From Eutreptiella sp. 'Long Island Sound 2002' (lineage: Eukaryota > Euglenozoa > Euglenophyceae > Eutreptiales > Eutreptiaceae): a stretch of 64,000 nt of DNA. The translations under genes were made by a program, and so were the position numbers. Shown here piece after piece: positions 8,984-18,436 of the stretch. Each line of letters opens with the position of its first letter. Position 1 is the first letter of the stretch. A model generated the notes under the pieces. The model saw only the letters and a list, made by a program, of their open reading frames with translations, was not told the DNA's origin and searched no databases. The stretch lies in the NCBI GenBank assembly GCA_964036045.1, contig OZ038381.1, forward strand, positions 115,775,790 through 115,839,789, read 5' to 3'.

Positions 8984-9628
8984 TCCAGCGCTGCGACACA
9001 TGTCAGACATGTAAGCCGCGGTGTGGACGGCACCCTGAGACGCGCCACTACTACCCCGTCCCCAAATATCCGTTTGCCTGAGTGGCAATGGACATAGTCC
9101 ATTTCTGTACGTGCGAGGTGCGCAAAGGTTACACTGTGGACTGTTGCTTCGTCATTGTTGACCGAGCGACTGGCTCTGTTATATATAACATAGCCAGTCG
9201 CTCGGTCAAAAATGACGAAGCCACAGTCCACAGTGTAACCTTTGCGCACCTCGCACGTAGGGAGATGGACTATGTCCATTGCCATTCCAGCTACCCTCAA
9301 GGGTCTCGAAGCCCGCAAATTGGCAGAACTTTTTTTGGAGTAGTGTGTGTTTTTTACAGGCGTTCCGAATGAAATCCTGCAGGATAACGCCAAATGTTTC
9401 AATAACAAATTTGTGTCCATCCTTTGCAATTTGGCTGGCATCTACACCCACGAGTCCGTGATCTACAATCACAAGACCAATGGGAGAGCCGAAAGGGCGG
9501 TAAAAAGCGTCCTTGGAACCCTTAGGGTATACCTACAAGAGACCAACACACCCACCAGTCGAAGGTACTGGAAATTGCCTATGGCACTGTGGGCTCTCAA
9601 TGACCTTCCGGGTGCCATAGCGTCGTAG
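8930..9628 (+). pseudogene. gypsy-1 integrase zinc finger and catalytic core, broken by a palindrome
   Basis: After a frameshift near 8930 the frame gives RCDTCQTCKPRC (about 8988-9023), the Cys pair of the H2C2 finger, then a TGA near 9079 and MAMDIVH with the first catalytic Asp. The core continues to about 9183 and then turns into its own reverse complement until 9284. Downstream, integrase sequence resumes: ATLKGLEARKLAELF, TAG at about 9332, FTGVPNEILQDN with the second catalytic Asp, and NGRAERAV with the Glu. The DDE triad is therefore present in pieces. Removing the second arm would give a first-to-second Asp spacing near 65 residues, close to the family norm. It is not functional as it stands. 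Confidence 0.8.
9083..9284. repeat. Spacer-free inverted repeat, 101-bp arms, inside integrase
   Basis: 9083-9183 and 9184-9284 are reverse complements with a handful of mismatches. The centre is TGTTATATATAACA at 9177-9190. Both strands read the same integrase segment starting MAMDIVH, with a few residue differences between arms (FC versus LP, CF versus GF, VDR versus FDR). Confidence 0.93.
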
Positions 9629-9643
9629 TCTCCCCACCGTCTC

Positions 9644-10276
9644 TTGTTCGGGAGGGATCCAATTGGATTCAGGGACATGCCTCTCATTGCAGAGAAAAAA
9701 GGGTGCGAAGACGCCCTTGATGTTTTCTTGCGTTTCGGGCGTGAGCGTGAGGAGGTTCAGCAAAGGCTGACGGCTATCCATGAAAAACACGAAAAAGAAT
9801 TTCGAAAGACGCACCCTGAAAGGTTGTTGGAAGTGGGTGACCGCGTCTGGGTCCGCAATTTGCCCAAAAGCGAGGACCGCCATTTCGACGGGCTGGCCCG
9901 CATTTGGTCAGGACCATACGAGATCCTCGAAATTATGGGCGGGGGTCGATACCGTGTGGCGACCGCCCAGGGACCTCAAATATTGGGGATAGGCCGTCTC
10001 AAGCTGGCCCTGCCGCTGTTGTTGGGGGCGAAGCGGAAATGCGACCACCACACGCTCCGTCCCTCCCCCGAACACGACGACAGCTGGGTGGTGGAGGATG
10101 TGGTGGATTTCAAGGAGATGCCTTCCACTCGGGGTAACGGCAAGGTCCAGAAATGGCTTGTCAAGTGGAAAGGTCACCAGCAGTGGACATGGGAGACCAG
10201 GGACCGATTTGTGCACCAATTGTGCGAATTCTGGCGGGCCTACAATGCCAAGCATGGCATTCAGGTCCCATTGTGA
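9644..10276 (+). CDS. gypsy-1 integrase C-terminal domain and chromodomain
   Basis: 210 open codons ending in TGA at about 10274-10276. It begins FGRDPIGFRDMP, typical of the end of the gypsy integrase core, then a helical stretch and the GPY/F-type module: VGDRVWVRNL at about residues 64-73 and IWSGPYEIL at about 87-95. Residues about 145-190 form a chromodomain: WVVEDVVDF, then QKWLVKWKGHQQWTWETRD, with conserved aromatic positions and the WKG turn. Chromodomains at this position direct integration to particular chromatin in chromoviruses. This is the 3' end of pol. A TAG at about 9626 separates it from the core. It is otherwise intact. Confidence 0.87.
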   Translation: MFGRDPIGFRDMPLIAEKKGCEDALDVFLRFGREREEVQQRLTAIHEKHEKEFRKTHPERLLEVGDRVWVRNLPKSEDRHFDGLARIWSGPYEILEIMGGGRYRVATAQGPQILGIGRLKLALPLLLGAKRKCDHHTLRPSPEHDDSWVVEDVVDFKEMPSTRGNGKVQKWLVKWKGHQQWTWETRDRFVHQLCEFWRAYNAKHGIQVPL

Positions 10277-10551
10277 CCTCCCGTCCCTCCCTGCCACCGC
10301 TAGGTCCCCTACATTCACTACCTGTCACCTACATTGACTACATGTCACTTATCTTCACTACATGTCATCTACAATATCTCAAGGCGGTGTTTCGGTCAAT
10401 GGCGTGAGTACACGTAGGTTCACGCGTGAGCGGGACCAGGGGGAACGTGGAAAGGGTCGCCCCCTGCACTCTAGCCGTGGATGGACGACACCCAAGTGCA
10501 TCCGGGAGCCGAGTGGGTACTCCAACCCGTGAGGGATGGGGAGTGGTGGAA
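10277..10551. other. Start of gypsy-1 3' region with 20-bp tandem repeat
   Basis: No gene. Positions 10308-10374 hold three and a half copies of a 20-bp unit of the form CCTACATTCACTACMTGTCA. The remainder is GC-rich untranslated sequence up to the TIR element. Confidence 0.7.
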
Positions 10552-11525
10552 CACATAGGATTTTATGACGTCCAAAAATCCCAAAACCTGCAGCATCAAA
10601 AAAACCACCCTTTTAATTAAATCAGCATATTGTAAACTGTGTTTGAAGGCTCCATGTGTCCATATAACATCCTCTTTTGCATCCAGTACCCTCAAAATAG
10701 GGGGGGGGTCTTCAACTGCTTATCTGAGGCCGAAAAAATCATTTTTTGACCAAAAAACGGGCATTTTTGGCCATTTTTTCCATGAAAAATGGCGAATTTT
10801 GGTGCATACGCATGCTGCAAACTGTGTTTTCGTGACCTGTATGCTTCTAAAACCTGATTCTTCGCATCCAGCACCCTCAAAATAGGGGGGGGGTCTTCAA
10901 CTGTTTTTCTGAAGCCAAAAAACTCAATTTTTGACCAAAAAACGGCCATGAAAAATATATGAAAAATGGAAGATTTTGGTGCATACGGATGCTGTAAATG
11001 TTTTTTTCCTGATCTATATGCCTCTACAACCTGCTCTTTCGCATCCAGCACCCTCAAAATAGGGGGGGAGTCTTCAACTGCTTATCTGGGGCCAAAAAAA
11101 CTCAATTTTTGACCAAAAAACGGCCATTTTTGGCCATTTTTTTAGGGTCAAATATTGTGGTTTGCTAAGGCCAAACTAACCTTAGGGAGAACCTTGACCC
11201 ATTTGAAATCTCTTGAGACCTCCCCGAAATCCACTTATGCCACTTTCTTCGTGAAAAAGTGCCAAAAAAGGCCGAAAAGGCGGTATTTTGGAAATATCTC
11301 CCTGAAGGTTGATGGGATGACCGTCATTTGATCACAGCAGCAGGATATGATTGCGATTGGCGGATTGCGCTGCTTAAATCGGCTATACTGTGCACAGAAT
11401 TGGCACAAATATCGCAAAATGAGCCAAAGATGCTTGCGGCGGCAGAAAAATCGCGACCGCGGCGGTTTCTGTGATAGTGCGGCAACTGAATTTTGGGATC
11501 TGGCGACATCGTAAAATCCTATGTG
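10552..11525 (+). mobile_element. Non-coding TIR element (MITE-like), copy 1
   Basis: Ends are imperfect terminal inverted repeats of about 32 bp: CACATAGGATTTTATGACGT at the left and, on the other strand at the right, CACATAGGATTTTACGATGT, followed in both by an A/C-rich ATCCCAAAA segment. AT-rich, with no transposase. Internally it carries three tandem units near 10679, 10864 and 11041. A shorter copy (766 bp), inverted, lies at 53780-54545. I could not identify a convincing target-site duplication, so the superfamily is undecided. Confidence 0.8.
10679..11105. repeat. Tandem 177-185-bp units inside the TIR element
   Basis: Three units each begin GCATCCAGYACCCTCAAAAT, followed by a G run, TCTTCAACTG, and a run of TTTTTGACCAAAAAACGG. 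Unit starts are about 10679, 10864 and 11041. The sister element at 53.8 kb has the same unit on the other strand (marks near 54055, 54241 and 54418). Confidence 0.85.
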
Positions 11526-12585
11526 ATGTGGTTGACAGAGAGAAATGCTCCGCTGTCGGCGAGGGCTATCCACAGGAAACCCGCCTGCAGGTGCCGAAAA
11601 GGCTGTGCTAGGGGGGGAACGCCGGGGCATCCTTCAAAGGGTGACCGGAAGGAGCTGAAACGGTAAGGGCAGTGACTGAAGGGAACCTACCGCCGGTCAT
11701 GCCCCAAGGGAACCTGGTTGAAGTTCTCGGGCGTGAGGTGAGACAGGGGTCGCCAGGGGAACTGATGGCGGAGAGCTCCCCTTCCCGCCAGAGGCGGCCA
11801 CCATGTAAAACAAACAGGGAGATGTCAAATGAGGCTGCGGACGCGGCTGCCCTTACTTACTTACTTACTCATTCAAGGCGGTGCCCATTACACCTCGGCC
11901 CACTGCCATACGGTAGCGGGCCCTAGTGCACGGGTAAGTCGAGTTCGGCCCCCAGTAAGGCCCTACACTGAGTTTTTGTGTTGGGTTCGGCCCCCACGCG
12001 GGCCCTACCCTGAATTATTGCTGTCGGGTTCGGCCCCCAGAGAGGCTCTACCCTGAATTGTTGCCGCAGTTTCCATGTAGGGGAGATGGCTCGGCCCGCC
12101 TCGGCAGGGCTCTGCCAGTATACCCATATCTCAGTTTATGGTTCGACCCTGAAGGGGTCCTGCCTGTCATTGCATCTCGAAAACGGGTGAGACACGGGTA
12201 GCATCCTCTACCCCTGCGTGGCGGTCCTGGCGAGCTACATGAGGAGACGACCTCGGCCCGCCCACTGTGGCAGGGGCCCTGCGAGTGAGCCCACATCAAA
12301 CCCATGCATCTGGCGATTTGCTTTTTCCCTCCTGTGCTCTCCCTCCCATCCTGCCATGCTTCTGTGTTTGTTTCTAGGCTGAGACCTGAGGTCAGAGCGC
12401 GGGCGCAGATCAGCCACCACCAGCACCGAGCTGAGCGACTAGCCAGTCATTTCTGCGCTAACCCTCCGCTTCTTGCCCAGCACCCTGTGTCTGAGTGTCT
12501 CGGGCGACTCTCTGGCTTTTGTGGCTGTTGAAGGTTGCCGAGCAGCATTTTTTTTGGGAAGGGGAGAGGATGAACTGTTTGCCAG
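11526..12585. other. gypsy-1 3' region, non-coding
   Basis: No supported ORF. It contains a (TTAC)4 microsatellite at 11853-11869 and the 42-bp repeats listed separately. A further GC-rich inverted motif (CTCGGCCCGCC...GGCAGGGC) occurs near 12090 and 12252. Confidence 0.55.
11943..12066. repeat. 42-bp GTTCGGCCCCCA tandem repeat
   Basis: Three units start at 11943, 11985 and 12028, each GTTCGGCCCCCA, a short variable loop, then a GGCCCTACMCTGA-type half that can partly pair with the first. The pattern suggests small RNA hairpins in the element 3' region. Confidence 0.75.
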
Positions 12586-12929
12586 TGACTCATTTCTGCG
12601 CTTAGCCTCCGACTCTGTCCTTCCATCCTGATTCATCAAGACCACCAAGCGCGTGTGCCAACATTCGGAACGCGGTCCACTTGTCCGGTGCTCGGTGGCA
12701 ACACAGGATGCTGCAGCTCTCCATGGGTACCATGTCGTGCCCCTGCCTATGCCAGCTGGCCTCTACCTGGCCTCTGCCTTTTTGAGTTATTAATTAGTAT
12801 AGACACTGAGCACGTGGACCCCAGTGCGGACCCTTACCGACGTCGTTGTTGCCGTCGGTGTCGTCGTCGGCGTGTTCTGCACGTGTCCCGGTGTGTTGCT
12901 GTGCTGCTGCGCAAACGTCCAGAGCACGT

Positions 12930-13025
12930 GTCGTCGTCAACAGCAGGAGTCGTCGTCGTCGTCGTCAGCGTCGTCGACAGCAGCAGTCGTCGCTGTCGTC
13001 AGCATCGCAGTGGTTGTCTGCAGCA
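12930..13025. repeat. GTC/CAG trinucleotide-rich stretch
   Basis: Imperfect GTC/GTCGTC repeats followed by CAGCAG. The same stretch is in A2 and A3, where the GTC run is shorter than in A1. It gives artificial Val/Ser/Arg-rich ORFs in all frames. Confidence 0.85.
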
Positions 13026-13412
13026 GCCGTCACTGTCGCCAGTGTGGTGCTGCCGTGCCGTGCATATCCGTCCTCCTTCAGACTGCGGTCCTGAGCCCAT
13101 ACCCAGTCGCTCTGCTTGCGGCCGACGCACTCTCTCTACCTGTGATCCTCCCTCCTCTTCGTGAAAAAAAAACAAAGAAAACACCTGTCGTTGTTGCCCC
13201 CCCCCCCCTCAGAGCCGATCCTCACTGCTGGCTTTGAGCTGATGGGGAGCCCCTACCCCCCCTTGCTGCTGACATTTTTCCGCGCCGGAGTGCGCTACAG
13301 GATTTTTCTTTCTATGCAGTAATCCTGTCAGCGACGTCCGCTGCCTCCTACTAAGTAGATCTACCAGGCGCGCCCTTTTTCTGGCTGTGCTTTCTCGCCA
13401 GGGCGCTGCCTT

Positions 13413-13422
13413 AGGAGGGGAC
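13413..13422 (+). promoter_or_regulatory. Polypurine tract of gypsy-1
   Basis: AGGAGGGGAC sits directly before the TGTT start of the 3' LTR, the position and composition of the plus-strand primer of LTR retrotransposons. It is also present at 16338-16347 and 33489-33498. Confidence 0.78.
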
Positions 13423-13846
13423 TGTTAGCAGTAGGCAGCAGAGTACAGACTCCGGCGATCGCGACTCATCTGCGAGGTCGCTCGCGAGCGATAGGCCTGA
13501 CAACGTAATACAGACGACATCAATACTACAGAGTACAGACAAAACTAGGACAGAGCACAGACAGAATTACGACAGAATAAATAACGATTATGAAATAGCA
13601 TGGTGATTGCATTTCACACATCCTGTATGCATGTGCTCTGTAAAGTATTCTGAGACTAGACTTCTGTGTGTTGCACAGGGTCTTTGTGACGATGTTGACT
13701 GTGGATTCACAGGCAAGTTAAACAATTACGACGTGTATGAGCAGTGAATTGCTTTGAGGGCAAAGGTACAAGTGTGGTCTGTATTTTGAAACAAAGTTCA
13801 CGTGTTTTGCAGCATTGGTCCTGTGCAGGAGCCTAGTGGGGTATCA
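13423..13846 (+). repeat. gypsy-1 3' LTR (in A1)
   Basis: 424 bp, from TGTTAGCAG to TATCA. It follows a purine tract and is followed by non-element sequence. AATAAA at 13576-13581 could serve as polyadenylation signal. LTRs of the same 424-bp length occur at 16348 and 33499. Confidence 0.85.
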
Positions 13847-15509
13847 GTATGTGGGCGGACAGCGGGGCCTGGTAGGGGACGCTGCTGGTTGGCCCTAGCG
13901 TTGCTCCTGGTCCGGTTGAGGGTTGTCCGTGGGCCTGGGGTGCGGGTTTCGAGTGACGGTGCGACGAGGTGTGTCGCGCGTCGGCAGCACCGCGTTCCGA
14001 CATGAAGGTGGTGGCGGCGGGGAGGCGCTGTGGTGGGCGCTGCTGCCCCCAGGTCTGGGATTGCTGGGGGTGGAGGTCGTGGAGGATGTTCTCGGGGGCC
14101 TGGGTTCGCGCTGTCATCGCGGCGCTGGGCTTGATCTTGGGCTTGGGTTTGGCAGCAGGCTGGGTCCGCGTTGCGGCGATGGGTTTGGGTGGCTGCTTTG
14201 CGGTGGTTTTGGGTTTCCTGCCGGGCTGCGAGCGCGGGCTTCACTGAGCCGTGCCGCCGCCCTGGATGACCGGTAGCGGGTTCTGAGGCTGCGGCGGTCT
14301 TGGCAGTGGCCGGGCCGGGTTGTGCGCTGGATGACAATCTGGTTGTGGACTTGGATGCTGGGTCCTTTGGGCAATGAGGACGAGGGGGAGGGTTCGGTGA
14401 TCGCGTTTGTGCGCGCGCTGTCCCTGGTGTCCCGTCTGCGTGCCAGTGCTGGTGGTGTGGGTGGGGTCATGTGTGGTTCGTGTTGGCGTCCTGGAGTTGT
14501 CTCCGCTGCGCCAGCAGGTGGGTCATCCAGGGGGAATCCACCTCAGTTCCGAGACGTGCTGGTGTGACTGCTGGAGATATCCGAGGGTGCCGAAGGAGGG
14601 TTGCTGGATGCCGGGCATGTCCTCTTCCGTGAGGTGGGGGTAGTCTTCGCTGGGGGTGTCTAAGCCCGGCCCTAACAGGGTCATGAGGCGGGCTGCCACC
14701 ATGTACGGGCAGAGCTGTATGGTGACAGTGTGTGGGGGGGTGGGTCCCGTGCGGTTCAGGGGGGCCTTCCTTCTGCTGCTGACGCAGGGTGACCTTCCAC
14801 TGCTCTGCCAGGATCTGCCAGGTGCGTTGCGTTCATATGGCATGGCAGTACATTGCCCTGCCAAGGCCCTGGTTGCCGCTGCAGATGAAGAGCAGCGCCT
14901 CCAGGGACTTGCGCCCCCCGGAGCCCAAGATGTGGGGGTCGTCAGGCTTGTCCTCCCTGGTGTACGTGTTGTGGCCCGGGTTGTGCGGGGGGGGTGGGGG
15001 TGTTGTCGGCTGGGAGGAGGGAGTCGGTGCCGTGGACCAGCCAGGTGTTGATTGGTGCGTCGTAGTGGGTGGTGGAGAGGGTGTAGTGCCTATTGTGCAT
15101 GAGGGTCATGTACGTGGATGGGGCTGGCTGCTGGTTGTTGGGGCTGGGGATGTCGCCCGTGACGTGGTTCCTGAAGTTGCTAAGGGAGGTCACACGGTCA
15201 ACCCACGTCCTTCTTCCCCAGTGCATGATGTCGGTTGGGGTGGTGCTCGGTGCGGGCTGGGCAATGTTGGCCTCGTGGTAGCGGCTGCAGCCCTTGGTGG
15301 CCACCTGCCCAGGCTCGGGATTTCCGACAAGCTGTCGCCCCCAGTTGATGGGGGGCACCCAGACACGGTCCCCTTTGGAGGGCGGCTCTCGCCCTCAGGG
15401 GTGGCGAGCGGGGGGCGCTCGTGTCGGGCAAAGTGGATGAAGGCGTCCAAGAGGAAGTCTCGAGAGCCCTCCCTCAGGGTGGTCGCCTGGACGAGGGGGG
15501 CATCTCAAA
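13847..15509 (-). pseudogene. Minus-strand protein of unknown family, paralogue 'A', copy A1
   Basis: Read on the minus strand, pieces in shifting frames line up with the block-B protein. About 15476-15380: LLDAFIHFARHE; from 15380: DRVWVPPINWG (frame of ORF 15358-14942) through TWLVHGTDSLLPADNTP; then, one frame over, DPHIWGSGGRKSLEALL and LGRAMYCHAK. ORF 14864-14523 carries PYMVAARLMTLLGPGLDTP joined to YPHLTEEDMPGIQQ without a break. A basic Lys/Pro/Ala-rich tail follows (ORF 14337-13798 and overlaps) and runs straight into the LTR, so gypsy-1 apparently landed inside this gene. Stops and frame changes make it a pseudogene unless it is spliced. Function unknown, with no enzyme motif recognised. 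A1 keeps one junction in frame that A2 and A3 have lost. Confidence 0.55.
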
Positions 15510-15511
15510 TG
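15497..15511. repeat. A1/A2 joint (variant of the 15-bp joint motif)
   Basis: GGGGCATCTCAAATG, differing by one base from the GGGGCCTCTCAAATG found at both edges of block B. It is preceded by A-end sequence and followed by A-start sequence, as expected if a B block was lost between two copies of the motif. Confidence 0.85.
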
Positions 15512-16347
15512 ACTCATTTCTGCGCTTACCCTCCGACTCTGTCCTTCCATCCTGATTCATCAAGACCACCAAGCGCGTGTGCCAACATTCGGAACGCGGT
15601 CCACTTGTCCGGTGCTCAGTGGCAAGACAGGATGCTGCAGCTCTCCATGGGTACCATGTCGTGCCCCTGCCTATGCCAGCTGGCCTCTACCTGGCCTCTG
15701 CCTTTTTGAGTTATTAATTAGTATAGACACTGAGCACGTGGACCCCAGTGCGGACCCTTACCGACGTCGTTGTTGCCGTCGGTGTCGTCGTCGGCGTGTT
15801 CTGCACGTGTCCCGGTGTGTCGCTGTGCTACTGCGCAAACGTCCAGAGCACGTGTCGTCGTCAACAGCAGGAGTCGTCGTCGTCGTCAGCGTCGTCGACA
15901 GCAGCAGTTGTCGCTGTCGTCAGCATCGCAGTGGTTGTCTGCAGCAGCTGTCAGTGTCGCCAGTGTGGTGCTGCCGTGCCGTGCATTGCCGTCCACCTTC
16001 AGACTGCGGTCCTGAGCCCATGGCCAGTCGCTCTGCTTGCGGCCGACGCACTCTCTCTACCTGTGATCCTCCCTCCTCTTCGTAAAAAAAAAAACAAAGA
16101 AAACACCTGTCGTTGTTGCCCCCCCCCCCCCCCTCAGAGCCGATCCTCACTGCTGGCTTTGAGCTGATGGGGAGCCCCTATCCCCCCTCGCTGCTGACAT
16201 TTTTCCGCGCCGGAGTGCGCTACAGGATTTTTTTTTCTATGCAGTAATCCTGTCAGCGACGTCCGCTGCCTCCTACTAAGTAGATCTACCAGGCGCGCCC
16301 TTTTTCTGGCTGTGCTTTCTCGCCAGGGCGCTGCCTTAGGAGGGGAC

Positions 16348-16771
16348 TGTTAGCAGTAGGCAGCAGAGTACAGACTCTGGCGATCGCGACTCATCTGCGA
16401 GGTCGCTCGCGAGCGATAGGCCTGACAACGCAATACAGACGACATCAATACTACAGAGTACAGACAAAATTAGGACAGAGCACAGACAGAATTACGACAG
16501 AATAAATAACGATTACGAAATAGCATGGTGATTGCATTTCACACATCCTGTATGCATGTGCTCTGTAAAGTATTCTGAGACTAGACTTCTGTGTGTTGAA
16601 CAGGGTCTTTGTGACGATGTTGACTGTGGATTCACAGGCAAGTTCAATAATTACGACGTGTATGAGCAGTGAATTGCTTTGAGGGCAAAGGTACAAGTGT
16701 GGTCTGGATTTTGAAACAAAGTTCACGTGTTTTGCAGCATTGGTCCTGTGCAGGAGCCTAGTGGCTTATCA
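16348..16771 (+). repeat. gypsy-1-type LTR in A2
   Basis: 424 bp, TGTTAGCAG...TTATCA, preceded by the same purine tract. It is a duplicated 3' LTR: no PBS follows and only 0.84 kb of element precedes it. It ends GGCTTATCA like the 5' LTR, where A1 has GGGGTATCA. Confidence 0.93.
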
Positions 16772-18434
16772 GTATGTGGGCAGACAGCAGGGCCTGGTAG
16801 GGGATGGTGTTGGCTGGCCCTAGCGTTGCTCCTGGTCCGGTTGAGGGTTGTCCGTGGGCCTGGGGTGCGGGTTTCGAGTGACGGTGCGACGAGGTGCGTC
16901 GCGTGTCGGCGGCACCGCGTTCCGACATGAAGGTGGTGGCGGCGGGGGGGCGCTGTGGTGGGCGCTGCTGCCGCCAGGTCTGGGATTGCTGGCGGTGGAG
17001 GTCGTGGAGGACGTTCTCGGGGGCCTGGGTTCGCGCTGTCATCGCGGCGCTGGGCTTGATCTTGGGCTTGGGTTTGGCAGCAGGCTGGGTCAGCGTTGCG
17101 GCGATGGGTTTGGGTGGCTGCTTTGCGGTGGTTTTGGGTTTCTGCCGGGCTGCGGGCGCGGGCTTCACTGAGCTGTGCCGCCGCCCTGGATGACCGGTAG
17201 CGGGTTCTGAGGCTGCGGCGGCCTTGGCAGTGGCCGGGGTGGGTTGTGCGCTGGATGACAATGTGGTGGTGGACTTGGATGCTGGGTCCTTTGGGCAATG
17301 AGAACGAGGGCGCGGGTTCGGTGATCGGGTTTGTGCGCGCGCTGTCCCTGGTGTCCCGTGTGCGTGCCGGTGCTGGTGGTGTTGGTGGGGTCATGTGTGG
17401 TTCGTGTTGGCGTCCTGGAGTTGTCTCCGCTGCGCCAGCAGGTGGGTCATCCAGGGGGAATCCAGCTCAGTTCCGAGACGTGCTGGTGTGACTGCTGGAG
17501 GCATCCGAGGGTGCCGAAGGAGCATTGCTGGATACCGGGCATGTCCTCTTCCGTGACGTGGGGGTAGTCTTTGCCTGGGGGTGTCTAAGCCCGGCCCTAA
17601 CAGGGTCATGAGGCGGGCTGCCACCATGTACGGGCAGGGCTGTATGGTGATAGTGTGTGGGGGGGTGGGTTCCGTGCGGTTCAGGGGGGCCTTCCTTCTG
17701 CTGCTGACGCAGGGTGACCTTCCACTGCTCTGCCAGGATCTGCCAGGTGCGTTGCGTTCATTTGGCATGGCAGTACATTGCCCTGCCAAGGCCCTGGTTG
17801 CCGCTGCAGATGAAGAGCAGCGCCTCCAGGGACTTGCACCCCCCGGAGCCCCAGATGTGGGGGTCGTCAGGCTTGTCCTCCCTGGTGTACGTGTTGTGGC
17901 CCGGGTTGTGCGGGGGGGGTGGGGGTGTTGTCGGCTGGGAGGAGGGAGTCGGTGCCGTGGACCAGCCAGGTGTTGATTGGTGCGTGGTAGTGGGTGGTGG
18001 AGAGGGTGTAGTGCCTATTGTGCATGAGGGTCATGTACGTGGATGGGGCTGGCTGCTGGTTGTTGGGGCTGGGGATGTCGCCCGTGACGTGGTTCCTGAA
18101 GTTGCTAAGGGAGGTCACACGGTCAACCCACGTCCTTCTTCCCCAGTGCATTATGTCGGTTGGGGTGGTGCTCGGTGGGGGCTGGGCAATGTTGGGCTCG
18201 TGGTAGCGACTGCAGCCCTTGGTGGCCACCTGCCCAGGCTCGGGATTTCTGACAAGCTGTCGCCCCCAGTTGATGGGGGGCACCCAGAAACGGTCCCCTT
18301 TGGAGGGCGGCTCTCGCCGTCAGGGGTGGCGAGCGGGGGGCGCTCGTGTCGGGCAAAGTGGATGAAGGCGTCCAAGAGGAAGTCTCGAGAGCCCTCCCTC
18401 AGGGTGGTCGCCTGGACGAGGGGGGCCTCTCAAA
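16772..18434 (-). pseudogene. Minus-strand protein of unknown family, paralogue 'A', copy A2
   Basis: Same pieces as in A1. Open stretches are 18283-17867 (PPINWGRQL to TWLVHGTDSLL), 17789-17391, 17394-16723 and 17261-16758. Compared with A1 there is one extra base near 17570, which separates LLGPGLDTP from the following YPHVTEED-type segment into different frames. The C-terminal region is Lys/Pro/Ala-rich and basic, compatible with nucleic-acid binding, but this is composition only. It continues into the LTR at the low-coordinate end and joins block B at 18434, where the frame of the FIHFARH segment meets a stop. Probably non-functional. Function unknown. Confidence 0.5.
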
Positions 18435-18436
18435 TG
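18422..18436. repeat. 15-bp direct repeat at left edge of B1
   Basis: GGGGCCTCTCAAATG at the A2/B1 boundary, identical to 32651-32665 and 35573-35587. It defines the left edge of block B. Confidence 0.93.

Larger units (their letters stand above)
252..13846 (+). mobile_element. Ty3/gypsy LTR retrotransposon with chromodomain (gypsy-1), decayed
   Basis: Seen: partial 5' LTR, primer-binding site, gag with zinc knuckle, aspartic protease (LVDSGSQ), RT with YIDD, RNase H, integrase pieces, chromodomain, purine tract and a 424-bp 3' LTR beginning TGTT. The order protease-RT-RNase H-integrase and the chromodomain after the integrase C-terminus place it with the Ty3/gypsy chromoviruses. The coding region is broken by in-frame stops (TGA at 940 and 6119, TGA near 9079, TAG at about 9332 and 9626), frameshifts (about 1710-1767, 3600, 8930) and a palindromic insertion in the integrase. 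A 974-bp TIR element sits in the 3' region. The distance from chromodomain stop to 3' LTR, over 3 kb including that insertion, is unusually long. It is very unlikely to be autonomous now. Confidence 0.9.
12586..15509. repeat. Tandem block A, copy A1
   Basis: From TGACTCATTTC at 12586 this 2.92-kb block repeats at 15510 (A2) and 32664 (A3). It contains the last 0.84 kb of gypsy-1, its 3' LTR and 1.66 kb of flanking minus-strand protein remnant. A1 is the copy still attached to the full gypsy element. Confidence 0.93.

Noticed and set aside
9206-9441. Separate minus-strand integrase-like gene at 9441-8926
   Set aside because: It is the second arm of the palindrome read backwards, not an independent gene.
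12655-13240. Val/Ser/Arg-rich ORFs repeated in A1, A2 and A3
   Set aside because: They are translations of a GTC/CAG trinucleotide stretch in the retrotransposon 3' region and occur in three frames at once.
15345-15380. Block-A motif DRVWVPP as an integrase C-terminal domain (compare DRVWVRNL at 9.8 kb)
   Set aside because: The similarity is limited to five residues; the rest follows the block-B protein, not integrase.
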